In this document: positions 29,701 to 39,051 of the stretch, piece after piece
How the letters are laid out: each line of letters begins with the position of its first letter
Position numbering within the stretch: the first letter of the stretch is position 1
From: Gemmatimonadota bacterium
Lineage (GTDB): Bacteria > Gemmatimonadota > Gemmatimonadetes > Gemmatimonadales > GWC2-71-9
Assembly (NCBI GenBank): GCA_029863245.1
Contig: JAOTVV010000018.1
Coordinates: 1 to 60,016, forward strand
Reading direction: 5' to 3'
DNA: 60,016 nucleotides
Notes under the pieces: generated by a model
Told to the model about the DNA's origin: nothing
Seen by the model: only the letters and a program-made list of their open reading frames with translations
Databases searched by the model: none
Made by a program: the position numbers and the translations under genes

Positions 29701-32052
29701 ATGCCTACAGCACCACCAGGAGCCGGACGCGGGACGGGCGCTCGAGGCGGGGGCGCCGTCGCCCAACGGTTCTCCTACAAAGACATCCCGGACATTCGCA
29801 AGCAGCCACGGGAGCCGGACAAGGACGACGGCCAACGGATCGCCTGGGCGACCTCGTTGTGGGATGCGCAGGATGAGCTCTTGCGGATCCGGGACCGGAT
29901 GATCGAGGAGAATCTCCGGATGTTGGCCGGCCAGCAATGGACGGTTTACAACAACCGGATCGGGCGGTTCGTGGACGTGACGCGCTGGATGACCGACGAA
30001 GAGAAGCGCTGGCGCCAGCGACCGGTATTCAATCGGCTCTTGCTGTGGTTTATGATCACGCACGCCCGGATGAACGAGAACCCGCCGATCATCACGTTCC
30101 TACCGGGCCCCGATCGGATCGACGCCGAAGCGGCCATCACGAACGACATTATCTGGAAAGCGAAATGGCGTGAGATCGGTCTCACGGCCATTTGGGATCG
30201 AGCATCAGCTTGGCTCGTGCCGAGTGGCACCGTCTATCTACGCAGTCGGATCGATCCCGAGAAGGGCAAGCTAGTTCCGCGACAGGGACGCTCGCAGCTG
30301 CCAATGATGGGGCCAGAGGGCCCAATGATGGACGGCGAAGAGCCGATGGTGACGGAGGAAGAGTTCGACGACGTGCCATTCGGTGAGGACTTCGAGCCGC
30401 TGATGGAAATGACGCCGGACGGCACCCGGACCAAGGGACAGCCGTTCGTCGAACGCAAGGGCGATCTGAACGTCGACGTGTTCAATGCGCTCCAGGTTCG
30501 GGGCGAATGGAGCCCGCGGCCCTGGCATGAGAAGCGCTGGCACCAGATCCGCACCTTCTTGACGCCGCAAGAGATCATGCACACCTGGGGCGTCGACACG
30601 ATTGGTGAAGCCGAAACGGCTGCCGATTCAACCGGTGCACTCGAGCGGATCCTGTTCGGCAAAGGGTTTTTCGGTGCTGCCGACGCCTTCTTCGGGTCCG
30701 ACTTCGCGGGTGCCTCGATGCCCGAGCAGCTGGTCGAAGTGTTCGAGCTCTGGCATCGGCCGATCATGCTGCCGAGTGCTCCCCGGATGCGTGAGTCGGT
30801 GGAGGGGCCTGGTGGGCGGGTGCTGGTCTGTACTCGTAACAAGGTGCTCAATGACGACGTGCGGCCCTTCCCCTTCAAGTACACGAGCGGCCTACGCCGT
30901 TTTGAGTTCGTGAATGTACCGGGACGCCCCGGGGGTGGCACGACGCCTCAAGAGGCGATGAACGGGGCACAGCGGGCCTACAACCGCGGCTGGGCGCAGA
31001 TCCTCGAGCATCGGAATCTGGTCACGAATCCCAAAGGGATCATCGATTCGATGTCCGGACTCGAAGAGAACGATGTTGACAACGAGCCGGGTACGTGGCA
31101 TGTCGTCACGCGCCGGCCGAACGTCCCAGCGATGGAGTACGTCGCGCCGCCGCCGCTTGGCCAGGATGTGTACCAGACCCAGGCGCTGCTGTTGAACGAG
31201 ATCACCGATCTTGGGGCGCTTTCCGGGACAGAAGGCGACGCGCCGACGGAGGACGCCTCTGGCGAGCTCGTGAAGGAGCTCCGGTTCAATGCCGACCGGT
31301 TTGTTGGTCCGACGATGCGGCGCGCGGTCGAGGAGTTCGGTCGCTTGGCCGAAGACTGGCAAGCGATGTTGCCGTTTGTCTTCGATGAAGAGGAGCTGTT
31401 CAGCTACGCGGGCGAGGACAATACGGCCAGAACCATCCTGATCCTGCCGACCCTGTTCACTGAGGGGAAGGTCAACGTCCAACCGGACATCGAATCGATG
31501 CTGCCGGAAGGCCGTGGCGAGCGCCAACAGCGCATCGCCGCCTTGTACGCCAACGGGCTATTCGGGCAGCCGGGCTCGCCCGAAGCGATCAAGCGGTTCT
31601 TTGACCTATCCAGCTTCCCGCACCTCGATCGGGCCCGGAAGTTCGGCGGGGTCCATCGCATCACGGCCGAGCAGGAGAACGGCCAGATCCTGCAAGGAAT
31701 GGACGTGCGCCAGATCCCCGTGTTCGAGTGGTACGACGACGCAATTCACCTGATGGTACACGAGGACTTCATGGCCAGTCCGGAGTATCTGAAACAGGAA
31801 GAGCCGATCCGGAAGGCGTTCGAGTTCCACCGCGGGATGCACATTATCAATATCCAGCTCAAGGCAGCACAGATGATGCCGCCGAACGCACCCTCCCCCT
31901 CTCCGAGCGGTACCCAACGTGGGCAACCGGGCGCAAGTTCCGGTGCGGGCGGGCCTTCCGGGTCGATGGAACGAGGGCCACGGGGTCAGGCGGAAGTCCC
32001 GACGGGCGCCGGTCAGGGTGGCGCCGCGCAATTCGGCTCGTTCGGAGGGTAG
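29701..32052 (+). CDS. Portal protein
   Basis: 783 residues from ATG 29701. The portal ring forms the DNA entry and exit channel of the head. Portal-like features: an N-terminal segment LWDAQDELLRIRDRMIEENLRMLAGQQW, a middle QEAMNGAQRAYNRGWAQILEHRN ... NPKGIID block, a helical FNADRFVGPTMRRAVEEFGRL stem, and a flexible Gly/Pro/Ser tail. It is followed by scaffold and capsid genes. The length fits podovirus portals. Confidence 0.85.
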   Translation: MPTAPPGAGRGTGARGGGAVAQRFSYKDIPDIRKQPREPDKDDGQRIAWATSLWDAQDELLRIRDRMIEENLRMLAGQQWTVYNNRIGRFVDVTRWMTDEEKRWRQRPVFNRLLLWFMITHARMNENPPIITFLPGPDRIDAEAAITNDIIWKAKWREIGLTAIWDRASAWLVPSGTVYLRSRIDPEKGKLVPRQGRSQLPMMGPEGPMMDGEEPMVTEEEFDDVPFGEDFEPLMEMTPDGTRTKGQPFVERKGDLNVDVFNALQVRGEWSPRPWHEKRWHQIRTFLTPQEIMHTWGVDTIGEAETAADSTGALERILFGKGFFGAADAFFGSDFAGASMPEQLVEVFELWHRPIMLPSAPRMRESVEGPGGRVLVCTRNKVLNDDVRPFPFKYTSGLRRFEFVNVPGRPGGGTTPQEAMNGAQRAYNRGWAQILEHRNLVTNPKGIIDSMSGLEENDVDNEPGTWHVVTRRPNVPAMEYVAPPPLGQDVYQTQALLLNEITDLGALSGTEGDAPTEDASGELVKELRFNADRFVGPTMRRAVEEFGRLAEDWQAMLPFVFDEEELFSYAGEDNTARTILILPTLFTEGKVNVQPDIESMLPEGRGERQQRIAALYANGLFGQPGSPEAIKRFFDLSSFPHLDRARKFGGVHRITAEQENGQILQGMDVRQIPVFEWYDDAIHLMVHEDFMASPEYLKQEEPIRKAFEFHRGMHIINIQLKAAQMMPPNAPSPSPSGTQRGQPGASSGAGGPSGSMERGPRGQAEVPTGAGQGGAAQFGSFGG

Positions 32053-32055
32053 GCC

Positions 32056-32766
32056 ATGACGGCACCGCGTCCTGATCGCTCGCCCGACTATCTGCGCGGG
32101 TTCCAAGACCAGCGCCGCGACCTGATGCGGCAGTTCCTCGAGGCGGGGGACGAAGAGAGCCAGCGCCAGTTGCGCGGCCAGCTCCAAGCGCTCGATCGGA
32201 TCATCGACCGTTTTGAAGGGACGGTGCCCGAAGCCGAGCCAGAACCTGCGGCCGGCGAGCCTCCGGTGCCTGGTGGCCAGTTCTCGTTGCAGCAGGTACC
32301 ACGAGAACGGATGATGGCTGGGACGCCACGGGCGAGCCTAGCCACTCGCCAGCCCTCCTTGCCTGGTCGGCCGGTCCTGGCACGCCGGGACGCCACCATG
32401 AGTCCACGGGTGGAGCTCGCGCCCACGACCCGAGCACCATTTTCGCAGCCGAAAGCTGCAATGATGTGGCAGGGGATGTTTGAGGAACCCGGCCTCACGT
32501 TCGGCGAAGCATCCCAAAACTTCAATGAGGCCGAAGCCCGACTGTGGCGCCTCCAGCAAGGACAGGACATGCCCCTGAAACGCGGTACATCCCAGGCCAC
32601 GATCAGCGAGAACATCGCCGAGATGATCGAGAGCGGCCGCCCACAGAAGCAAGCGGTAGCGGCGTCACTCGATACCGCTCGGAAGAGTGGTGCCAAGATT
32701 CCTAAGCGGTCCCGCGCCTCTGCGCGTCGCCGCAAGAAGAAGCGCGCCAGGGCGCGCTCACGCTAA
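32056..32766 (+). CDS. Hypothetical protein with basic C-terminus (DUF6496-like segment)
   Basis: 236 residues from ATG 32056. The segment ISENIAEMIESGRPQKQAVAASL is a short motif type seen in small phage head-region proteins. The last 30 residues are strongly basic (RARRRKKKRARARSR style), suggesting DNA contact. It lies between portal and scaffold genes. Confidence 0.6.
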   Translation: MTAPRPDRSPDYLRGFQDQRRDLMRQFLEAGDEESQRQLRGQLQALDRIIDRFEGTVPEAEPEPAAGEPPVPGGQFSLQQVPRERMMAGTPRASLATRQPSLPGRPVLARRDATMSPRVELAPTTRAPFSQPKAAMMWQGMFEEPGLTFGEASQNFNEAEARLWRLQQGQDMPLKRGTSQATISENIAEMIESGRPQKQAVAASLDTARKSGAKIPKRSRASARRRKKKRARARSR

Positions 32767-32781
32767 CGAAGCGGAGGTTCC

Positions 32782-34023
32782 ATGACGGCCCCAGTCAAGC
32801 CTGATCCGGGCGCGACGACGCCCCCATCGGGCACCGACGAACCGAGAGTGTCCCCGATCGCGGCAGCGCTCGCTGCGGCCCGCGAAGCCCAACGATCGGG
32901 CAAGCCCATGCTGCCGGCATCCACCGATGAGGAGACTCCCCCAGCGGAGGAGCCGGGAGAGACCCCGGACGATACGGATGAGGACGATGGCACCGACGAC
33001 GCTGCGGGCACTGAGGACGAAGGCGAGGCAGAAGGGGAAGACGAAGCGGAATCCGACGACGACGAAGCGAAACCGCCCGAATCGGAAGATGGCAAGCCGC
33101 CTGACACGACAGTTGAAGCTGGCGAGGCAGGTGAAGGCGAGGTCGATCCTGACCTGATCGTTGCGTTGCCACCGCGGCGCGAGGGTGACGATGAGTTCGA
33201 GCTCGTGGTCGAGAACAAAGAGGCGGCCGAGCGAATCCGCCAGTTGCGGAACGGTTATCTGGCTGGCTCTCAAGTTCGCGCACTCCAGGAAACGATCGAC
33301 CAGGAACGCGCGCAGATCGAGGAGCTCGAGGTCTGGATTGGCACCGATCCGGCCGGCTTCATCCTCCAGAACGTGCCGGCGACGGTTATCGAGGATGTGG
33401 CACTGTCGTTGGTCTTCTCGCCCGACCTGTTCGAGAAGGTCAAGGACAAGCTCCAGACGGCGGTAGAAGACGATCGCGAACGCCGCGTCCTCATGGCCGA
33501 GCTCAAGGCGAAACGGTCCGACGCGAAAGACACGCTGCGCCAGGTACTCGAGACACGCAAGTTCGCGAAGGGGCAGGCCATCCTGGTGCGGGATGCGATC
33601 GCCAAGATGGTGCCGGTGACGGATGGGATTACGGACACCCGGCGCCAGGCGATCATTCAGACGCTGGAATCAGCTGCGGCCGATACGATCAGAAAGAAAA
33701 GGATCGCGAAGGTCGAAATAGATGATGTGCCGATCATGTTGGCGGCACAGCTGCGCGCGGCGGGGATCGATCCGCTGGCGGCAGCGCAAGCACTCCACGG
33801 CGACCCTTCTTCCCAGCCCGGCAAGCGCCCCGCGAAGAAGAAGCCACAGCCCACACGACAAGAGCTCAAGGCGGCGAGCGAAAAACGGAAACGAGCTACC
33901 GCGTCAACGCCTCCAGGCGGCGGCGCCCCGGCCGGCCGAACGAAGCTCCCCAAGGGCCAAACGCTGGAAGAACGGTTCAAGCTGGCGCGCGAGAAAGGGC
34001 TCGGCGCGCTGCTGGGCCGGTAG
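32782..34023 (+). CDS. Capsid scaffolding protein
   Basis: 413 residues from ATG 32782 with a GGAGG site. The N-terminal third is extremely acidic and low-complexity. A long central coiled coil (about 140-260) and a basic C-terminal helix region with GAPAGRTKLPKGQTLEERF follow. This composition and the position between portal and major capsid genes are the usual marks of podovirus scaffolds. Confidence 0.75.
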   Translation: MTAPVKPDPGATTPPSGTDEPRVSPIAAALAAAREAQRSGKPMLPASTDEETPPAEEPGETPDDTDEDDGTDDAAGTEDEGEAEGEDEAESDDDEAKPPESEDGKPPDTTVEAGEAGEGEVDPDLIVALPPRREGDDEFELVVENKEAAERIRQLRNGYLAGSQVRALQETIDQERAQIEELEVWIGTDPAGFILQNVPATVIEDVALSLVFSPDLFEKVKDKLQTAVEDDRERRVLMAELKAKRSDAKDTLRQVLETRKFAKGQAILVRDAIAKMVPVTDGITDTRRQAIIQTLESAAADTIRKKRIAKVEIDDVPIMLAAQLRAAGIDPLAAAQALHGDPSSQPGKRPAKKKPQPTRQELKAASEKRKRATASTPPGGGAPAGRTKLPKGQTLEERFKLAREKGLGALLGR

Positions 34024-34046
34024 CACACAACTCGAGGAGACATCGA

Positions 34047-35483
34047 ATGAGGCTGACTACGAGCTTCAAGCGTTTCTTCATCGTGTGTGCGGTTGGGGCT
34101 GTCGCCTATGTGTTGGCGGGGCCGATCGCGTTGAGCGGTCTGCCAATCATCATGGGAGACATCACGACTACCGCCGATCTCGATGAAGCGCTCAAGATCA
34201 TCTTCTCGGATCCGCTGATCAACAACATCGTCGAGGATTCAGAGTTCATGGACATCTTCAAGGTGGACATGAACGTGCAGGCCGACGACACGACGGGCGG
34301 GCGGTACATCGAGATGGGTCACTACTTCCGGCTTCCTGCTGGGGTGGGTGCCCGTGCCGAGAATGAGTACATCCCCGTGCCTGACGATCCGCGATTCGAG
34401 AATAGCCGGCTGTTCCTGCGCAAGTTGCAGGGCACAGTCGAAATGACCGGCGACACCATGCGACGCGTCCGGTCAGACGAAGGTGCGTTCCTCAATTACA
34501 TGGAACGGGCGTTGCCCGATCTGGTGACGCGCCTGGTCAACGAGATCGATCGGATGTACGTGTCCGACGGCTCGGGAGTAAAGGCCCGGATCGCCTCTAT
34601 TTCGGGCTCAGGTGGGGTCTATACCGTGGTGGTCAACCGGACCTATGGCGTCGACGGCTTCACCGGCGCTCACCTGCAATTCCTGGAGGGGGAGCGGATC
34701 GTCGCTGACCCCGCCGCTGACGGCCAGAGCATCCGAGCCAACGGCACGATCAAGGGAGCGCAGGTCACGGACATGGATGAGGATGCCGGGTCGATCGAGG
34801 TGACGGGCGACAATACGTTGCTCGCGGCCTGGGTGGCGGACGACTACCTCTTCGCCGGCGACGATGCAGGTGCCTCGACCCAGACGGCAGCGGGCCAAGA
34901 CCGCGAGATCGCGGGATGTCTGGCGGCCGTCGACGATGGCGGGATCATCGCCACGTACAACAACATCGATCGCACCGCGTCGGGCAACCGGCTGTGGAAG
35001 TCCATCGTGATCGATGCGTCGGTCGCCCAGTGGGGCGGCCAAATGACCGAAGAGCTGCTCACGTATGCTGACGATGAAGTGACGACTAAGGGTGCCGGGA
35101 AGATCGATACCCTGGTCATGTCGCGATCGGCAGCGCGTGGCTACTGGCAGAGCCTCAAGGGCGACCGGTCGTTCAACGATCCGCGGTCGTTCACTGGCGG
35201 GAAGAAGTCTCTGTCGATCTTCTTGGGCGATCGTGACTTGGCTCTCAAGGTGTCGCGGAAGCTCGCTCCGGAGCTCACGTTCGGCTTGCAGTCGGACACG
35301 TTCCGTCGGCTCACGCTCGGCCAGTGGGAGTGGGACGACAAGACCGGTAGCATCTGGAACCGCGTGACCGATTCGGTCGGGCGGAAGGATGCGTTCTACG
35401 CCGTGGGCAACATGTACGAACAGCTGTTCTGCATGGCGCCCCGGAAGAACGTGCGCATCGAGGGTCTGACCTCGGTGTTCTAG
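34047..35483 (+). CDS. Major capsid protein
   Basis: 478 residues from ATG 34047, which has a GAGGAGA ribosome site. ITTTADLDEALKIIFSDPLINNIVEDSEFMDIF, then EVTGDNTLLAAWVADD-like loops and a C-terminal KNVRIEGLT strand, are consistent with an HK97-fold capsid of the N4/P22-like type. Residues 1-35 form an unexpected hydrophobic, signal-like leader (KRFFIVCAVGAVAYVLAGPIALSG); a start at ATG 34152 would remove it but lacks a ribosome site. Confidence 0.8.
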   Translation: MRLTTSFKRFFIVCAVGAVAYVLAGPIALSGLPIIMGDITTTADLDEALKIIFSDPLINNIVEDSEFMDIFKVDMNVQADDTTGGRYIEMGHYFRLPAGVGARAENEYIPVPDDPRFENSRLFLRKLQGTVEMTGDTMRRVRSDEGAFLNYMERALPDLVTRLVNEIDRMYVSDGSGVKARIASISGSGGVYTVVVNRTYGVDGFTGAHLQFLEGERIVADPAADGQSIRANGTIKGAQVTDMDEDAGSIEVTGDNTLLAAWVADDYLFAGDDAGASTQTAAGQDREIAGCLAAVDDGGIIATYNNIDRTASGNRLWKSIVIDASVAQWGGQMTEELLTYADDEVTTKGAGKIDTLVMSRSAARGYWQSLKGDRSFNDPRSFTGGKKSLSIFLGDRDLALKVSRKLAPELTFGLQSDTFRRLTLGQWEWDDKTGSIWNRVTDSVGRKDAFYAVGNMYEQLFCMAPRKNVRIEGLTSVF

Positions 35484-35504
35484 TAGATCGAGCCGGTGGG
35501 TTTC

Positions 35505-35528
35505 GCTGGGGGCCTTCGGGCCCCCAGC
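35505..35528 (+). terminator. Strong hairpin after the capsid gene
   Basis: GCTGGGGGCC (35505-35514), a TTCG loop, and GGCCCCCAGC (35519-35528) form a perfect 10-bp stem with a C(UUCG)G tetraloop. There is no T-run, so it may act as attenuator, RNA-stabilising hairpin or weak terminator that lowers expression of the genes downstream. Confidence 0.6.
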
Positions 35529-35554
35529 ACCACATCATTCGAGTTGGAGGGACC

Positions 35555-36403
35555 ATGAGTATCCAGGATCGGAACGTCCACAAGGACGCCTATCTCAACC
35601 GGAAACAGCTCCCGGTAACGATCGTGACCCCGAGCGGTACCGATGAGGACGAAGTGCAGTTCATGTTCAAGCCGCGGCACAATTTCCGGCTGACGGACCT
35701 CTACGCCTATGCGGCGTCGGTTGCCACGACCCTCGCTACGGTCCGGGCGTGCATTGCGAAGGAGCTCTGCGCGATCGGGGCACCGCAGTTTGGGCAAGGG
35801 ACTGCCGCCGCCACGTTCCTCATCGAAGCGTTCGCGCATCTCGATGGGGGGCTCCTGGTTGCCAAGACGGCCACGGCCGCCCAGGCGTTCACGGGCGCCG
35901 AAGTAGTGACGGCCGGCTACTGGGGTGTCTGGACCGTACAGATCGACGGAGCCCAGGCCATCACGACGAAAGCCGCCGCTGGGGTCATGGCGTTCGCCAC
36001 CGAGGAAGACGCCATCAAGAACGCCCCGGCACCGGATGCGCTCAACGGCCTGGTCGGCGTGTTGACGCTCAAGTGTATCACGACCGACTTCACGGCTGGC
36101 ACAACCAACACCGACTCTGCCGTTGTCGATGAGTTCAACACGATCGATCGCGGTGGACATGCGGCGACGTTGGCGCTGTTGGCTACCGATCAGGCAGTCA
36201 ACGCCACGCGGGCTACGCGGTTGAAGGTGGCTGGGATCGGCAATCTATTCGGTGAGGTCGGCGACTACATCGCGCTCACGGTCCGGTCCGCAGGTACCTC
36301 AACCATCACACTGGGTGCTGGATCGGTGGAATACCGTAAGGCCCCGGCACAAGGCGAAGGGTTCGAGCTCGGCACCGGGCTGACCGCGCCGTTCGTCCCG
36401 TAA
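35555..36403 (+). CDS. Head decoration or capsid-associated protein
   Basis: 282 residues from ATG 35555 with a GGAGGG site. Beta-rich and alanine/threonine-rich (ITTKAAAGVMAF, TSTITLGAGSVEYRK). Its position just after the major capsid gene suggests a decoration or head-stabilising role; no direct motif. Confidence 0.6.
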   Translation: MSIQDRNVHKDAYLNRKQLPVTIVTPSGTDEDEVQFMFKPRHNFRLTDLYAYAASVATTLATVRACIAKELCAIGAPQFGQGTAAATFLIEAFAHLDGGLLVAKTATAAQAFTGAEVVTAGYWGVWTVQIDGAQAITTKAAAGVMAFATEEDAIKNAPAPDALNGLVGVLTLKCITTDFTAGTTNTDSAVVDEFNTIDRGGHAATLALLATDQAVNATRATRLKVAGIGNLFGEVGDYIALTVRSAGTSTITLGAGSVEYRKAPAQGEGFELGTGLTAPFVP

Positions 36404-36422
36404 AGAAACGGAGGACGCAGGC

Positions 36423-36740
36423 ATGAAAAACGAGAAGCGGGAAGCGAAGTACAACCCGATGTCGCATGGCGGCCTGAACCCGACCAAGACTGCGGGAGCA
36501 GCCAAGCGATCGGGTGGCTCGATGCTCGAGTCGAGCGTATCGGGCGTGAAGCTCCCGGGCAAGGCGCCGGTCGGCGGCATGGGTGGAAAGTCACCGAGTG
36601 CCGACGCGCCAGCCGCGCAAGCGGCCCGTGCGGGACATATCGCCTCGAGCGGCCAGGCACGCGGGGGGCCACGGAGTCAGTCCAGCAAGACGAACACGCC
36701 GTCAGGTGGCACGGGCGGCGGCAAGCGTGGACGCAAGTAG
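36423..36740 (+). CDS. Small low-complexity basic protein
   Basis: 105 residues from ATG 36423. Rich in Gly, Ser, Lys and Arg, unstructured in appearance, ending GGGKRGRK. Possibly a head-associated DNA-binding peptide. The 3' end overlaps the next gene by 14 bases. Confidence 0.6.
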   Translation: MKNEKREAKYNPMSHGGLNPTKTAGAAKRSGGSMLESSVSGVKLPGKAPVGGMGGKSPSADAPAAQAARAGHIASSGQARGGPRSQSSKTNTPSGGTGGGKRGRK

Positions 36741-37290
36741 GCTCACGGACGTTTATCGGTTCCGTGATGCACCACCAGAGGTGGTCGCGCGGTTCCGAAC
36801 CATCGACCCCCGCGCCGAGCTCGTCTATGTCGGCCGGGGGAAATGGTGGGTTGGGCTGGTCTACGCTGACATCCCGCTGATCCACCAGGGGCGGCGTGAG
36901 CTCATCGCGATCAAGGCGTCGGGTGGGGCGACCTGGCCTGCTATCCGACTATCCAGTTTGAAGGCCCAAGGGTTCCGGAAGGTCCGGTTGTGGGACATCG
37001 ATCCGCGGACAGGTGAATGGGTGGAGCTCCAGCGGTTCGACCAGGATCCGCCGTGGACCCGATTGATCGAACGGTTTCGCCTCCAGGATTGGGTGTACCG
37101 CCACTATCCTAGCTCACCCGCTGCGTGGCGGCGGTTGATGCTCAAACACGAGTTAGGTCACACTGACGACCGGCTCCGAGAGGCACTCAGTCGGACACTT
37201 GATCAAGTCCAGCAGTCGACGCGATCGGGAATCATTGCGAAGCTCCGAGGTCGCAAGGTGTTCGGTTGGCGTCGGAGGCTGGTGAGCTGA
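36727..37290 (+). CDS. Hypothetical head-region protein
   Basis: 187 residues from GTG 36727 (an ORF extension upstream lies in the previous gene). Contains VYRFRDAPPEVVARF ... GRGKWWVGLVY, then charged helices. No family recognised; context suggests a virion or connector accessory protein. Confidence 0.6.
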   Translation: MDASRLTDVYRFRDAPPEVVARFRTIDPRAELVYVGRGKWWVGLVYADIPLIHQGRRELIAIKASGGATWPAIRLSSLKAQGFRKVRLWDIDPRTGEWVELQRFDQDPPWTRLIERFRLQDWVYRHYPSSPAAWRRLMLKHELGHTDDRLREALSRTLDQVQQSTRSGIIAKLRGRKVFGWRRRLVS

Positions 37291-37303
37291 AAGGGTGAAC
37301 ACG

Positions 37304-37699
37304 ATGCCCCACTTTGGACCCAGGAAAGTCGGCGCGGCTCGCTTCAAGGCGAGCGCGCTCCACGAGTCGAAGACGAAGAAGTTCGGCCCACGCAAGTTCG
37401 GTGTCCGCAAGGCCGCCGAGATGCAAGCGGCGCTCGATGCGGCCGAAGCGGAGGCTGTCGCGGCCGCCCAGATCCCGGTCAATGGGAACGGCGAACCCGC
37501 CACGACCAGCCTAGCACAGCTACGAGAAGCGCTGAGCGACAACCCGGCCGTGGCCGATGAGTTGTACGCGCTCGAGCTGGCCCGTGCTGGTGGTGCCCGC
37601 AAGGGCGCGGTCAAAATGTTTCTGTCGACCGAGCTTGCGCGGCCGGGTGGCGCGCGACCGGACCGACAAGAGGAGCTCGAGGCGCTACTCACGGACTAG
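37304..37699 (+). CDS. Hypothetical protein (131 aa)
   Basis: 131 residues from ATG 37304 (GTG 37295 possible). Basic N-terminus with repeated FGPRK-like and FKAS motifs, then an alanine-rich helix. Possibly a head or connector accessory protein. Confidence 0.6.
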   Translation: MPHFGPRKVGAARFKASALHESKTKKFGPRKFGVRKAAEMQAALDAAEAEAVAAAQIPVNGNGEPATTSLAQLREALSDNPAVADELYALELARAGGARKGAVKMFLSTELARPGGARPDRQEELEALLTD

Positions 37700-37708
37700 A
37701 GGTGCAAT

Positions 37709-38386
37709 ATGGCGGTGACAGCGGGGCAGGTCATTACCGCCGCGCGGGATCTGCACCAGGCGTTCACGGATCTACGCACGCCCGACGGTGTGTTGCTGCG
37801 ACAACTGGGGCACTTCAAGCGCCGGCTGTGGGGCCGGATCACGAACATCAACAGCTCGGTGCTGGCGGTGACAGAGACCATCCCGCTCAGCACCTACGAC
37901 TTTGCGACCGGCCATCCGTTTCCGGCGAACGTCTACGTGCTGCCGTCGGGTGAAGTCGAGCCATCGAACGAGCTCGATCCGAGTGAGCGATCCAAGTTCA
38001 CGCTGATCGGGATGAATGTTCGGCTCTACAGTCGACCGCTGCTGTCCGGATGGTTCGTCCAGGACCAGTTGTTCCTCCAGGGATCAGCGCAAGACTGGGC
38101 CGGCTTTGTCAACGTGCATCTCGATTACGTGGCGATGCCAACGGGGCCGGTCGGGCTGGCCGACACGTTCGCACCCGCGCCCGATTCCGTCGAAGCAACG
38201 CTGGTCACGTATCTCGCGAACGTCATGGCCAAACGCGGGCACAACGATCCGACGTTGCCAGCGATCGATCGCCAGCAGTTTCAGGGCGACCACGACGCGG
38301 CGTTCGCCCAGTTCCTGATGGAGCAGGGTGAGAAGAGGAAGGCACGCCGGTTCAAGACGCTTGACGTGTTCCCCGGAGGTGGCTGA
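37709..38386 (+). CDS. Head-tail connector or tail protein
   Basis: 225 residues from ATG 37709. Helical N-terminus, then VTETIPLSTYDFATGHPFPANVYVLPSGEVEPSNELDP and VLL-type strands, alternating as in small podovirus connector proteins. The stop overlaps the next start (TGATG). Assignment from position and size. Confidence 0.6.
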   Translation: MAVTAGQVITAARDLHQAFTDLRTPDGVLLRQLGHFKRRLWGRITNINSSVLAVTETIPLSTYDFATGHPFPANVYVLPSGEVEPSNELDPSERSKFTLIGMNVRLYSRPLLSGWFVQDQLFLQGSAQDWAGFVNVHLDYVAMPTGPVGLADTFAPAPDSVEATLVTYLANVMAKRGHNDPTLPAIDRQQFQGDHDAAFAQFLMEQGEKRKARRFKTLDVFPGGG

Positions 38387-39051
38387 TGGCCGTGACGACG
38401 ACGGGCCAGGACGTGCACAACGGGGCACTCGCGAAGAGCTCCAAGAACGAGCCGAGTAAGTTCGCTGCCCCCGAGATCATACGGCGGATCAACAAGCGGC
38501 TGAGCGGGATCTATCAGGTGGCCGCGCGCGTGAATCCGATCCTCTTCGCCGCAAAATCAGTGGTCGTCGAAACGACAGGGATGTGGGTTCGACCGGAAGT
38601 GGCCCTGTCAGTCGAGATGGCCGAAGATACGACCCCGGATCCCGTCGAGATCGTCCCGTTCGATGATCAACAGTCGGAAGCGCACCAGCTCTGCGTCTAC
38701 GAGTTCGGCCAGACGTTCTATGCGATCACGACCGCTGCGGGCACGCCCACTGGCGACCTCACCTTCTGGTACGCGCGCCGGCCGACGACCATCACCGCGC
38801 TCGCGAACACCCTGGACGCTCAGTGGCGCGAAGACTACAACGAGCTGCTCGAGCTCGAGCTCGCAATCGACTACTCGCTCAAGGACGGTCGGACGGATGA
38901 AGCCGCGGCGCTGATCGCCGATCGCAATACCTGGCTCATGTCCTTCATGCAGTTCGCCCAGCATCTCACGGGTGGGGAGCGGCGTCGCTTCGAGCGGAAG
39001 ACGGTGAACATCCAGGAGCTCCTGCCCTTGCTGGCGGGTGGCGCGACCTAA
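38386..39051 (+). CDS. Connector or tail protein
   Basis: 221 residues from ATG 38386, coupled by one base to genes on both sides. Beta-rich middle (MWVRPEVALSVEMAEDTT) and a helical C-terminus (YNELLELELAIDYSLKDGRTDEA) like gp4/gp11-type connector proteins. No definite family. Confidence 0.6.
   Translation: MAVTTTGQDVHNGALAKSSKNEPSKFAAPEIIRRINKRLSGIYQVAARVNPILFAAKSVVVETTGMWVRPEVALSVEMAEDTTPDPVEIVPFDDQQSEAHQLCVYEFGQTFYAITTAAGTPTGDLTFWYARRPTTITALANTLDAQWREDYNELLELELAIDYSLKDGRTDEAAALIADRNTWLMSFMQFAQHLTGGERRRFERKTVNIQELLPLLAGGAT

Noticed and set aside
30234..30941. Minus-strand frame of 235 codons within the portal gene
   Set aside because: A shadow frame in high-GC coding sequence with no domain, on the wrong strand of a well-supported structural gene.
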